Assembly: GCA_963784135.1 (NCBI GenBank)
Contig: CAWAQG010000004.1
Location: 248,001 to 312,000 of the forward strand
Origin: JADFXI01 sp963784135
GTDB taxonomy: Bacteria; Nitrospirota; Thermodesulfovibrionia; Thermodesulfovibrionales; Dissulfurispiraceae
Reading direction: 5' to 3'
Length of the DNA stretch: 64,000 nt
Below, one piece after another: positions 32,601 through 40,519 of the stretch. The position numbers and the translations under genes are program-made. The stretch's first letter is position 1. Every line of letters begins with the position of its first letter. The notes under the pieces are model-generated. The model had not been told where the DNA came from, did no database searches, and saw only the letters and a program-made list of their open reading frames with translations.

Positions 32601-34035
32601 TGCGAGCGTAATTGCCGTAGGGTTGATATGTTCCATGTTTTTTACCCTGCTGGTAATTCCGGTCCTGTATGTGGTTGTCAAATCAAGAACGGCCAAGTCT
32701 TCCGCTCCTATCCTCGCTATTATCGTATGTTGTACGCTTTTTGGGGTAGGGCAGGTTTCAGCGGAACCGTTAAAACTGTCCCTTCCCGAAGCTGTTGATC
32801 TGGCACTCAAACAGAATACCGCGCTGAAAATTTCCCGGGCGAAAGTTCTCGAAAACCAGGAGCGCATTGTATCCACAAAAGCTAAATATTTTCCATTATT
32901 ATCAAACGAAACGTCTTATGTTGGCCTTTCTAATCGCCAAATACTCAACATCCCTGCCGGCAGCCTGGGAACGGTTCCCGGGTTGGGACCGTTCCCGCCT
33001 CAAAACACCCCTATCAATCAAGGGTTGGACACGTTTCTGGTGACGACCACGAAACTGACTCAGCCGCTTACGCAACTGTTCAAAATTAATGAAGCTAACC
33101 AAATCGCAAAGGCTGATCATAAGATATCAGAGTCGGATAAGCGAAAGACCGAACTTGAAATCATTTTCGGTGTGCATCAACTTTATTATGGATTGCTGAT
33201 CGCTCAAAAACAGAAAGATGCGGCGCAAGCCGCGTTGAATGCTGCGCAGGAAGGATTACGCGAAAGCGAAGATGCCGTCAGATCCGGTAATGTGCTTGAT
33301 GTTGTTGAAACAGGAAGTCGGGTGCAACTCCTCCAAGGCAGGCAACTTCTGCTTACGGCTGAAAATCAGATTTCCGATACGACATCAGAGCTGAATGATC
33401 TTCTGGGGCTGCCTCTGGAAACAGTGCTGGACCTGGCTGAGATTAATGATTCGTTCCCTGCTCCACAAACCCTCCAACAGTATCTTCAGGAAGCACTATC
33501 CAGCAACCCGGAACTGCAGGCGGCAAAGGACAATGTGGAAAAGGCAAACCATGCTGTCAGCGCTGCCCGAGATGAATATATTCCCGACGTCAGTCTGTTT
33601 GCGAGCCATACCTATCAGCATGGTGCGCCGTTCCTTGAGAATAACATGGGGATGTTCGGTGTACAGATGACATGGGAGATTTTCGATTGGGGGAGCCGTC
33701 GGGGTGTCGTTGGTCAGCGGAGGGCCCAGCTTATTCAGGCCCAAGAAAATGTAAAACGGTTACAAGACAGCATCACGGTTGAAATCACCAAGGTTTATCG
33801 AAAGCTGGAGCGGACCAAGCTGATAGTGGAAGTTGCCGGCGAAGCAGTTGTGCTGCAAAAAGAGAATCAGCGACTAAGCGCCAAAAGTATGGAAGCCGGG
33901 GTCATTAAGAAAACTCAATATGCCGAATCGGTTGCAGCAGTCAAGAAAGCTGAATGGGAAGAGCTCCAAGCTAATTTGGGATACCGACTTGCCCTGGCAG
34001 AACTCGACCGGATCGCCGGCCGGTTCAACTATTGA
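29629..34035 (+). CDS. RND efflux permease fused to a TolC-like outer-membrane channel
   Basis: One continuous frame of 1468 codons. Residues about 1-1025 are a full RND permease of the AcrB/MexB superfamily (12 membrane segments, GIVVDDAIVIADNYVE near 400 holding the proton-relay acidic pair, two large periplasmic loops). Residues about 1025-1045 are a hydrophobic segment ending GQVSA-E, a classic signal peptide with a cleavage site after residue 1045. Residues 1046-1468 are a TolC-type outer-membrane efflux protein (two repeats beginning SLPEAVDLALKQN). I start at ATG 29629 (GGGAGGA upstream), overlapping the adaptor. Signal peptidase cleavage, or an internal start such as GTG 32671, would yield two proteins. 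Confidence 0.88.
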   Translation: MSPIKFSLRYPPVTLILTAMLVIIGIHAFLKMQRTEDPTITIRTGLVAAMYPGATSEQVEKQVTKTLENHIFKFPEVRKEKTYSTSRPGLVIINVELEDNVKNSDQFWAKLRHEMNLVSKTELPSGVKGPVVDSDFGDTVAMLIAIHGKRYGYRELRDFADKMHDEIRTVRDVGKIVTYGTQGEEIWITSSLERMAQYFADPRQVANALRQRNVIQSAGHFEADESKIPMRTTGIFNTENEVRNVLVDVSRDGHPAYIKDFASVERRYQDPTFMVRYDGDPCLLLSVEMQKGKNIVELGEQLDKVFQRLKVILPPDVQLDLVANQPEVVKERITHLSHEFLLAIGSVILVTLLLLPFRVALIAALAIPVTLCGTLGAMNALGLALHQVSIAALIVVLGIVVDDAIVIADNYVELLDRKVPRLDAAWRCATDMLVPVLTATVTIISSFLPLLILTGSVGEFIVALPITVAIALATSFLVAIMLTPLLCRTFIKKGLHDHDAAETQAHGKEKKSLLDRLQEKYGILINIFMKRKWLAFALGGCAFAFGVMLLAFVPQQFFPSAERNQFVIDVWMLQGTRIEATDAVMGRIEKVLGSSKGVVHYATFVGQSAPRFYYNVNPQQPDGAYGQFIVNTESVEDTSRLVKELRPSLATLAPEAMVIVKELQQGAQMEAPIEVRISGDDIDELKRLGEKVQCILESVPVSQYVYRDYFNDSYMVDLNVNDELANRLGITEASVSQTLAGAFDGAAVSTFWEGDRAVSIKLRLDPASRSSFASIGNTYLDSELTHARVPLRSIATLSPEWQTSRIVRRNGVRTLTVRAFVKPGYYASKLLEKAMPQIKALELPAGYRIYYGGEKDNQGETFPQMLVALAISLVAIFLVLLVQFRNISDPLVVMASIPLMLFGAILGLIITRNPFGFTAFMGLISLCGIVVRNGIILVDYCNERLAEGETLEQAARDAGARRMRPIFLTTMAAAVGVTPMILSRSSLWSPLASVIAVGLICSMFFTLLVIPVLYVVVKSRTAKSSAPILAIIVCCTLFGVGQVSAEPLKLSLPEAVDLALKQNTALKISRAKVLENQERIVSTKAKYFPLLSNETSYVGLSNRQILNIPAGSLGTVPGLGPFPPQNTPINQGLDTFLVTTTKLTQPLTQLFKINEANQIAKADHKISESDKRKTELEIIFGVHQLYYGLLIAQKQKDAAQAALNAAQEGLRESEDAVRSGNVLDVVETGSRVQLLQGRQLLLTAENQISDTTSELNDLLGLPLETVLDLAEINDSFPAPQTLQQYLQEALSSNPELQAAKDNVEKANHAVSAARDEYIPDVSLFASHTYQHGAPFLENNMGMFGVQMTWEIFDWGSRRGVVGQRRAQLIQAQENVKRLQDSITVEITKVYRKLERTKLIVEVAGEAVVLQKENQRLSAKSMEAGVIKKTQYAESVAAVKKAEWEELQANLGYRLALAELDRIAGRFNY

Positions 34036-34156
34036 TGAGTAAAGAAGGTTCTGGGCGGAGGCGTATGGTTTTCAAAGCGGCTGAAAATTACTCTTTTGAT
34101 AGACGATGATTTCGATAAATGAAGTGAATCCTAAGGGAGATTGAAAGGAGGCCCCG

Positions 34157-36688
34157 ATGTTACAAAGAAGTGAAAAAATACAGGGTATCAAGGGAGACAC
34201 CGGTCCTGCCGATGTCTCCCCGGCCCGCGAATCACACGAAGACATACGGACGGGAACAAGCGCTGTTGCGCTGAAGCAGGGCATCCTCGACAACCTGTGG
34301 TATGTTCAGGGGACAATTCCGGAACTGGCAACGCAAAACGATTGGTACATGGCGGCTGCCTGTACTGTGCGTGACAGGATGATCGAGCATTTTATTCGGT
34401 GGATGAAGGAGTTGCGGCGGCCCGAAGTGAAAATGGCTGGCTATCTCTCTGCAGAGTTCCTTACGGGACCTCATCTCGGGAATAATCTCCTGAATATGGG
34501 CCTGACTGACCGTGTACGGGAAGCGCTGAAAGAACTTGGCCTGGACCTGGACATCATCCTCGAACTGGAGAGAGAGCCGGGACTCGGCAACGGCGGCTTG
34601 GGCAGGCTTGCTGCATGCTATATGGACTCTCTTGCGTCGTTGAATGTTCCCGCGATCGGCTACGGCATCAGGTATGAATTCGGCATTTTTGATCAGGAGA
34701 TCCATGACGGATGGCAGGTCGAAAAGACCGACAAGTGGCTTAGTCTGGGAAACCCCTGGGAGATCTGCCGGCCCGAACTGGCTTATTACGTAAATTTTGG
34801 CGGGCGGACTGAGAAATACCGGGACGACGAGGGTCATTTCAGAGTACGCTGGGTCCCTGACCACGTCGTCAAAGGCATTGCCTACGACACAGCCGTTCCG
34901 GCCTACCGGAATGATGTGGTTGACCTGCTCAGGCTCTGGAAATCGGAGGCGGTCGAATCCTTCGACTTTCAGGCCTTCAATGTCGGCGATTACTACAACG
35001 CGGTAAACGACAAGGTGATGTCGGAGACAGTGAGCAAGGTCCTCTATCCCAACGATGAGCCTGAGATAGGAAAGACCCTCCGCCTCGCGCAGCAGTATTT
35101 CTTCGTCTCATGCTCGCTGCAGGACATGATCAGTATACTGATGCTCCGGGGAAAAAAGATCGAGACATTCCACGAGAGCTTTGCTGTCCAGCTGAACGAT
35201 ACACATCCCTCCATTGCGGTTGCAGAACTGATGAGGCTTCTTGTTGACGAGCATCTGATGGACTGGGACACAGCCTGGAAGATCACTCAGAAAACCATGG
35301 CATACACCAACCATACGCTGCTGCCCGAGGCGCTCGAAAAATGGCCTCTGCCGCTTTTCAGCCGCTGGCTTCCGAGGCACACAGAGATCATATATGAGAT
35401 CAACCGGAGATTTCTCGACGAAGTCCGCCTGAGATATCCCGGCGATGACGGGCGGGTTGCCCGGCTTTCACTTATTGACGAAAGCGGTGAGAAATATGTC
35501 CGCATGGCGCATCTTGCGTCTGTGGGAAGCCACCGGATCAATGGAGTCGCGTCCCTCCATACCGATCTTCTCACGAGGACGGTTCTGAAAGACCTGTACG
35601 ACATCTACCCTGAGCGTTTCGTTAATGTGACAAACGGCGTGACCCCAAGGCGGTGGGTTGCCCTGAGTAATCCGGGACTTGCCGGGCTGCTGACAAAGAC
35701 TATCGGAGACCGGTGGATCAACCATTTTGAAGATGGGGTAAGAAAGATAGAGCCCTTTGCGGATGATCCGGCGTTCCGTAAGGAGTGGGGAAGAATCAAA
35801 CGCGCTAACAAGTCCAGACTGGCAACACTTTTGCAAGAGAGGACCGGCGCCGTGATAGATCCTGACACTCTCTTCGATATTCAGGTGAAGCGGATTCACG
35901 AATACAAGCGGCAGCACCTGAGCGTGCTCCACATCATCACCTTGTATAACAGGATCAAAACTAATCCGGCGATGGAGATTGTTCCGCGAGTGTTTATCTT
36001 TGGAGGCAAGGCCGCGCCGGGCTACTACATGGCGAAGCTGATCATCAAGCTGATCAATTCTGTTGCCGATGTGGTGAACAACGATACTGATGTGGGCGGG
36101 AGGCTGAAGGTCATCTTCTTTCCGAACTTCAATGTAAAGAATGCTCAGTATATTTATCCCGCTGCAGATCTCTCGGAGCAGATATCTACGGCAGGAAAAG
36201 AGGCATCAGGCACCGGGAACATGAAATTCTCGATGAACGGCGCCCTCACCATCGGTACTCTTGACGGCGCGAATGTCGAGATCCGGGAAGAGGTGGGAGG
36301 CGAAAACTTCTTCCTCTTCGGCCTTACGGCCGGAGAAGTAGAGGATCTGAAGTCGAGGGGATATTCTCCGCGAAGCTACTACGAATCGAACCAGCACCTC
36401 AGGGAGGCGATCGAACAGATCCGTTCGGGGCAATTCTCCCGCGGAGATGGAGAACTCTTCAGGCCTCTGGTCGACAATCTGCTGGATCACGATCCCTTCT
36501 TGCTCCTGGCGGATTACCAATCCTACATTGATTGTCAGGACCGGGTAAGTTCCGCTTATCGCGATCAGGAAAGCTGGATCCGCATGTCTGTACTTAATGT
36601 GGCCCGCATGGGGAAGTTTTCTTCTGACCGCTCCATACGGGAATACTGCGACAATATCTGGAAGATAAAACCGGTCAAAGGAGTGTGA
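34157..36688 (+). CDS. glgP: Glycogen phosphorylase
   Basis: PLP enzyme that releases glucose-1-phosphate from glycogen. The 843 residues are the standard length of the GT35 family. Visible signatures are EREPGLGNGGLGRLAACYMD near residue 140, NVTNGVTPRRW near 494 and the PLP-lysine region EASGTGNMKFSMNGALTIGT near 685. ATG 34157 follows GAAAGGAGG. It opens a seven-gene run of glycolytic and acetogenic genes on the same strand with short gaps. The debranching enzyme GlgX is encoded about 17 kb downstream on the other strand. Confidence 0.95.
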   Translation: MLQRSEKIQGIKGDTGPADVSPARESHEDIRTGTSAVALKQGILDNLWYVQGTIPELATQNDWYMAAACTVRDRMIEHFIRWMKELRRPEVKMAGYLSAEFLTGPHLGNNLLNMGLTDRVREALKELGLDLDIILELEREPGLGNGGLGRLAACYMDSLASLNVPAIGYGIRYEFGIFDQEIHDGWQVEKTDKWLSLGNPWEICRPELAYYVNFGGRTEKYRDDEGHFRVRWVPDHVVKGIAYDTAVPAYRNDVVDLLRLWKSEAVESFDFQAFNVGDYYNAVNDKVMSETVSKVLYPNDEPEIGKTLRLAQQYFFVSCSLQDMISILMLRGKKIETFHESFAVQLNDTHPSIAVAELMRLLVDEHLMDWDTAWKITQKTMAYTNHTLLPEALEKWPLPLFSRWLPRHTEIIYEINRRFLDEVRLRYPGDDGRVARLSLIDESGEKYVRMAHLASVGSHRINGVASLHTDLLTRTVLKDLYDIYPERFVNVTNGVTPRRWVALSNPGLAGLLTKTIGDRWINHFEDGVRKIEPFADDPAFRKEWGRIKRANKSRLATLLQERTGAVIDPDTLFDIQVKRIHEYKRQHLSVLHIITLYNRIKTNPAMEIVPRVFIFGGKAAPGYYMAKLIIKLINSVADVVNNDTDVGGRLKVIFFPNFNVKNAQYIYPAADLSEQISTAGKEASGTGNMKFSMNGALTIGTLDGANVEIREEVGGENFFLFGLTAGEVEDLKSRGYSPRSYYESNQHLREAIEQIRSGQFSRGDGELFRPLVDNLLDHDPFLLLADYQSYIDCQDRVSSAYRDQESWIRMSVLNVARMGKFSSDRSIREYCDNIWKIKPVKGV

Positions 36689-36719
36689 CGGGCTGAGTGC
36701 ATAAAGGAAAGGAGACAAT

Positions 36720-37748
36720 ATGCCGGTAGCTGATTACAAGATCTATTGCCGGATGCTTGAAAGGGCGCGGGATGGGCACTATGCCTATCCCGCCATCAAC
36801 GTAACGTCGCTCACGACCGCAAATGCCGTGCTAAAGGGGCTTGCCGAGAGTAAGAGCGACGGCATCATTCAGGTCTCGACAGGGGGCGGAGCATTCGCCT
36901 CAGGGTCGTCGGTGAAAGACATGGCCCTCGGCGCGATATCGATCGCCGAACACATCCACCGCGCGGCGGAACGGTACCCGATTTATGTCGCACTCCATAC
37001 CGACCATTGCCAGGCGGACAAGCTCGATAAACTCGTCATTCCTCTAGTGGAGGAGACAGAAAAACGGCGTGCAGCGGGCAGGCCGAACCTCTTCAGCAGC
37101 CACATGTTCGACGGCAGTGCACTGCCGCTTAAGGAGAACCTCGATATGGCCGTCAAACTCCTGGAGCGGTTCAAAAAGAATGAGCTTATCCTCGAGATCG
37201 AGGCGGGCGTGGTCGGCGGAGAGGAAGACGGAGTGTCGGGTACGGCAGGCACCAAGCTCTATACTACCCCGGAGGATACCCTGGAAGTTGCCCGTCGGCT
37301 GAATGAAATCAAGGGAGGACGGTATCTGCTTGCCGCGACCTTCGGCAATGTCCACGGCGTGTATAAGCCCGGACAGGTGAAACTGAAGCCCTCGATACTT
37401 AAGGACTGTCAGGACGCCGTTGTAAAACAATACGGTGAGGAGGCCCGGTTCTATCTCGTCTTCCACGGCGGATCAGGTTCGGAACTTCGTGACATCCATG
37501 AAGCGATCGACTACGGAGTGATCAAGATGAATATCGACACGGACACGCAGTATGCCTTCACCCGTCCTATTGCGGACCACATGCTGAAGAACTACGATGG
37601 CGTGCTGAAGGTCGACGGCGACGTTGGGAACAAAAAGGCCTATGATCCCCGCTTATATCTCGCTATGGCCGAGTCTGCCATGGCAGGCCGCGTGAAGCAG
37701 GCTGTGCAGGACCTCAGGGCGGTCGGCACTACAATGTTCAAGAGTTGA
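36720..37748 (+). CDS. fba: Class II fructose-bisphosphate aldolase
   Basis: Zinc-dependent aldolase that interconverts fructose-1,6-bisphosphate with DHAP and glyceraldehyde-3-phosphate. The 342 residues show the metal-site motif ALHTDHCQADKL near residue 85, EIEAGVVGGEEDG near 160, and HGGSGS near 245, typical of class IIA enzymes. The ribosome-binding site GGAAAGGAG precedes ATG 36720. It lies between glycogen phosphorylase and phosphofructokinase. Confidence 0.93.
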   Translation: MPVADYKIYCRMLERARDGHYAYPAINVTSLTTANAVLKGLAESKSDGIIQVSTGGGAFASGSSVKDMALGAISIAEHIHRAAERYPIYVALHTDHCQADKLDKLVIPLVEETEKRRAAGRPNLFSSHMFDGSALPLKENLDMAVKLLERFKKNELILEIEAGVVGGEEDGVSGTAGTKLYTTPEDTLEVARRLNEIKGGRYLLAATFGNVHGVYKPGQVKLKPSILKDCQDAVVKQYGEEARFYLVFHGGSGSELRDIHEAIDYGVIKMNIDTDTQYAFTRPIADHMLKNYDGVLKVDGDVGNKKAYDPRLYLAMAESAMAGRVKQAVQDLRAVGTTMFKS

Positions 37749-37759
37749 GGGGGTGACAT

Positions 37760-39043
37760 ATGGAAAGTGCAAAGGATTTTGTGATACAACGTCTCGGCGA
37801 CTGTGAGGTCCCGTCTCCCATGAGGGGCGTCCGCTTCGCCGGTGATAAGGATCATATACTCCTTCACAGCGACCTCGGGGAGATCAGGCGTTACCTCGAT
37901 GCAGGCAGTGAGCCGCCGAGCTTCGAGGCGGCAGGCCCGAGGGAGAAGATATTCTTCGACCCATCAAAACTTGTCTGCGGCATAGTCACCTGCGGCGGCC
38001 TCTGTCCGGGACTTAACGACGTAATCCGGTCAATCGTCCTGAGCCTTCATCACCACTACGGGGTGCGGGCGATATATGGTTTCCCATACGGATACGAGGG
38101 ACTGGCTCCGAAATTCGGGCATGAGCCGGTCATGCTCACCCCGCAGGCCGTGGTGAATATCAATGAAGTAGGCGGAACCATGCTCGGCTCTTCACGCGGC
38201 AATCAGGATGTCTGCGTGATGGTCGACACCCTGGAGAGGATGAAGATAGGCATCCTCTTCTGCATCGGCGGAGACGGTACGCAGCGGGGCGCCCTCGCTA
38301 TCAGCGAGGAAGCGAGACGGCGCGGGCTCAAGCTCAGTGTGATCGGCATCCCAAAGACGATCGACAACGACATATCCTTTGTTCAGATGACCTTCGGCTT
38401 CGAGACAGCCGTCTCGGAGGCGAAACGGGCAACCTGCGCCGCACATTCCGAGGCAGCGGGCGCGCGCAACGGCATTGGTCTGGTTAAACTCATGGGCCGC
38501 GACTCGGGTTTTATTGCCGCCTTTTCAGTGCTCGTAGACAACAAGGTGAACTTCTGTCTTATTCCTGAGGTCCCATTTACGCTGGATGGGTTGCTTACAG
38601 CGCTGAAGCAGCGGCTGGAGCGGCGGGGTCATGCCGTGATCGTCGTTGCTGAGGGCGCCGGCCAGGAGCTCTTCGAAACAACGGGTGAGCCGGACGCCTC
38701 GGGCAATATCAAGTATGGCGATATCGGGATCCTGCTCCGCGACCGTATCAGGGAACATTTCAAAAGGACCGGCATGGAGATCAGCCTTAAGTATATAGAC
38801 CCCAGCTACATGATCAGGAGTCAGCAGGCAAACCCCCACGACTCGGCCTTCTGCCTGGTCCTTGGCCACAATGCGGTCCACGCGGGCATGGCCGGCAGGA
38901 CCGGCATGATCGTCGGGTTCTGGAACCATCAGTTCAGCCATGTGCCGACCCCGCTCGCCGTTTCACAGCGCAAGAAGATCGACCCTGAAGGATGGATATG
39001 GAGCGATGTCCTCGCATCGACCGGACAGCCGGCTGTGATGTGA
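37760..39043 (+). CDS. pfk: 6-phosphofructokinase (ATP-type with Lys in the PTIDND-like motif)
   Basis: Phosphorylates fructose-6-phosphate. The 427 residues contain CGGLCPGLNDVIRSIV near residue 78, GGDGTQRGA near 170 and GIPKTIDNDISF near 200. GGDG (Gly at the E. coli position 104) is generally associated with ATP as donor, while Lys at position 124 (K-TIDND) is usual in PPi enzymes and in the ATP enzymes of plants and trypanosomes. I therefore expect ATP use but not certainly. Start ATG 37760 follows GAGGGGGTG. The 427-residue length fits that subgroup rather than the 320-residue PfkA type. Confidence 0.88.
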   Translation: MESAKDFVIQRLGDCEVPSPMRGVRFAGDKDHILLHSDLGEIRRYLDAGSEPPSFEAAGPREKIFFDPSKLVCGIVTCGGLCPGLNDVIRSIVLSLHHHYGVRAIYGFPYGYEGLAPKFGHEPVMLTPQAVVNINEVGGTMLGSSRGNQDVCVMVDTLERMKIGILFCIGGDGTQRGALAISEEARRRGLKLSVIGIPKTIDNDISFVQMTFGFETAVSEAKRATCAAHSEAAGARNGIGLVKLMGRDSGFIAAFSVLVDNKVNFCLIPEVPFTLDGLLTALKQRLERRGHAVIVVAEGAGQELFETTGEPDASGNIKYGDIGILLRDRIREHFKRTGMEISLKYIDPSYMIRSQQANPHDSAFCLVLGHNAVHAGMAGRTGMIVGFWNHQFSHVPTPLAVSQRKKIDPEGWIWSDVLASTGQPAVM

Positions 39044-39073
39044 TGAACAGATGAGAAAAGGAGACAGCACACT

Positions 39074-40501
39074 ATGATATTACCCCGGCATAAGACAAAG
39101 ATTGTATGCACCATCGGGCCTGCGTCGGAATCACCGGCGGTCATGGAACAGATGATACGTGCAGGCATGAACATCGCGCGCCTCAACTTTTCGCATGGCA
39201 GTTTCGACAGTCATCGTGCCGTGGTCCGCAACCTGAGATCAGCGGCCGACGCCGCCGGAAAGCGGATAGCGATCATGGGTGACCTTTCGGGTCCGAAGAT
39301 GCGCATCGGTAAGATAGCGCAGGAGCCTGTGGAACTGAAACCCGGTGACAACTTTGTGCTCACGACCGACGACATCGTCGGCGATGCGGGAAAGGCCTCG
39401 GTAACCTTCAAGAGGCTGCCGCAGGCAGTCAAGACCGGTGACACGCTTTTTTTAAATGACGGTGTCATCCAGATGGACGTCTCCGCGGTCAAGGGTAACG
39501 AGGTAATCTGCGGGGTGGTTGTCGGCGGCGAGTTGCGGTCCAGGAAGGGCCTTAATCTTCCCGACATAAATCTCGGCATCAGCGCCTTCACGGAACGAGA
39601 CCACGACTGCCTGAAGTTTGCGGCGGAAGAAGGCATTGATGCGGTCAGTCAGTCCTTTGTCGAGACCGGCGAGGACATCAGGGCCGTGCGCCGGGCTGCG
39701 GACGAGCTGGGCTACCATCCCTTCATCATCGCAAAGATCGAGCGCTCGAATGCCCTCGATCATATGGATGATATTCTCGATGCTGCGGACGGGATCATGA
39801 TAGCGCGCGGCGATCTCGGCGTGGAGGTCCCGATAGAACGGATCGCCATCATCCAGAAGGACCTTATGAAACAGGCCAACAGAAGGGCAAAACCGGTCAT
39901 TACGGCAACACAGATGCTGGAGTCCATGACCGAAAACAGGCGGCCGACACGCGCCGAGGCGACGGACGTCTCGAATGCTGTCCTGGACGGTACCGACTGC
40001 GTCATGCTCTCAGGAGAATCTGCCATGGGGAAGTATCCGGTCGACGCGGTAGAGATGCTGGCGAAGATAGCCGCTGAGGTCGAACCGCACAGAAGCATGG
40101 CCTCAGTCAAAGATCTGTATCAGGGGATCGATATCAAGAGCAGGATCAAACCAGCGCACCTGATTGCTATAGCGGTCGAAGCGAGCCTCGAATACGCCTC
40201 TCCGGCCGCGGTTTTCGCACCTACGCACAGCGGTGCCACGGCCCGGAGCCTCACTCTCTTCAGGCTCCCTGTTTGGATTATCGGCATAAGTTCGAACGAG
40301 AAGACATGTCAGGGGCTGGTATTTTCCTCCGGTGTTTATCCTGTCTTCAATGAGGACCATCCGAAGGATTTTACGCCTTTTGTTCGGACATGGCTGAAGG
40401 AACACGAACTTCATGGCGACATTGCCATACTTACGGAGGGGCCCTCCATGAAGCATCTTGGTGCGAACAACCGTATGGAGATTGTCGACCTCAGGGGATA
40501 A
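39074..40501 (+). CDS. pyk: Pyruvate kinase
   Basis: Converts phosphoenolpyruvate and ADP to pyruvate and ATP. The 475 residues show RLNFSHGSFDSH near residue 36, the active-site lysine region IAKIERSNAL near 220, MIARGDLGVEVPIE near 240 and ITATQMLESM near 275, followed by the C-terminal regulatory domain. The length is standard. ATG 39074 follows AAAGGAGA. Part of the glycogen-to-acetate gene run. Confidence 0.95.
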   Translation: MILPRHKTKIVCTIGPASESPAVMEQMIRAGMNIARLNFSHGSFDSHRAVVRNLRSAADAAGKRIAIMGDLSGPKMRIGKIAQEPVELKPGDNFVLTTDDIVGDAGKASVTFKRLPQAVKTGDTLFLNDGVIQMDVSAVKGNEVICGVVVGGELRSRKGLNLPDINLGISAFTERDHDCLKFAAEEGIDAVSQSFVETGEDIRAVRRAADELGYHPFIIAKIERSNALDHMDDILDAADGIMIARGDLGVEVPIERIAIIQKDLMKQANRRAKPVITATQMLESMTENRRPTRAEATDVSNAVLDGTDCVMLSGESAMGKYPVDAVEMLAKIAAEVEPHRSMASVKDLYQGIDIKSRIKPAHLIAIAVEASLEYASPAAVFAPTHSGATARSLTLFRLPVWIIGISSNEKTCQGLVFSSGVYPVFNEDHPKDFTPFVRTWLKEHELHGDIAILTEGPSMKHLGANNRMEIVDLRG

Positions 40502-40519
40502 GCAGGACAGGAGGTGACC

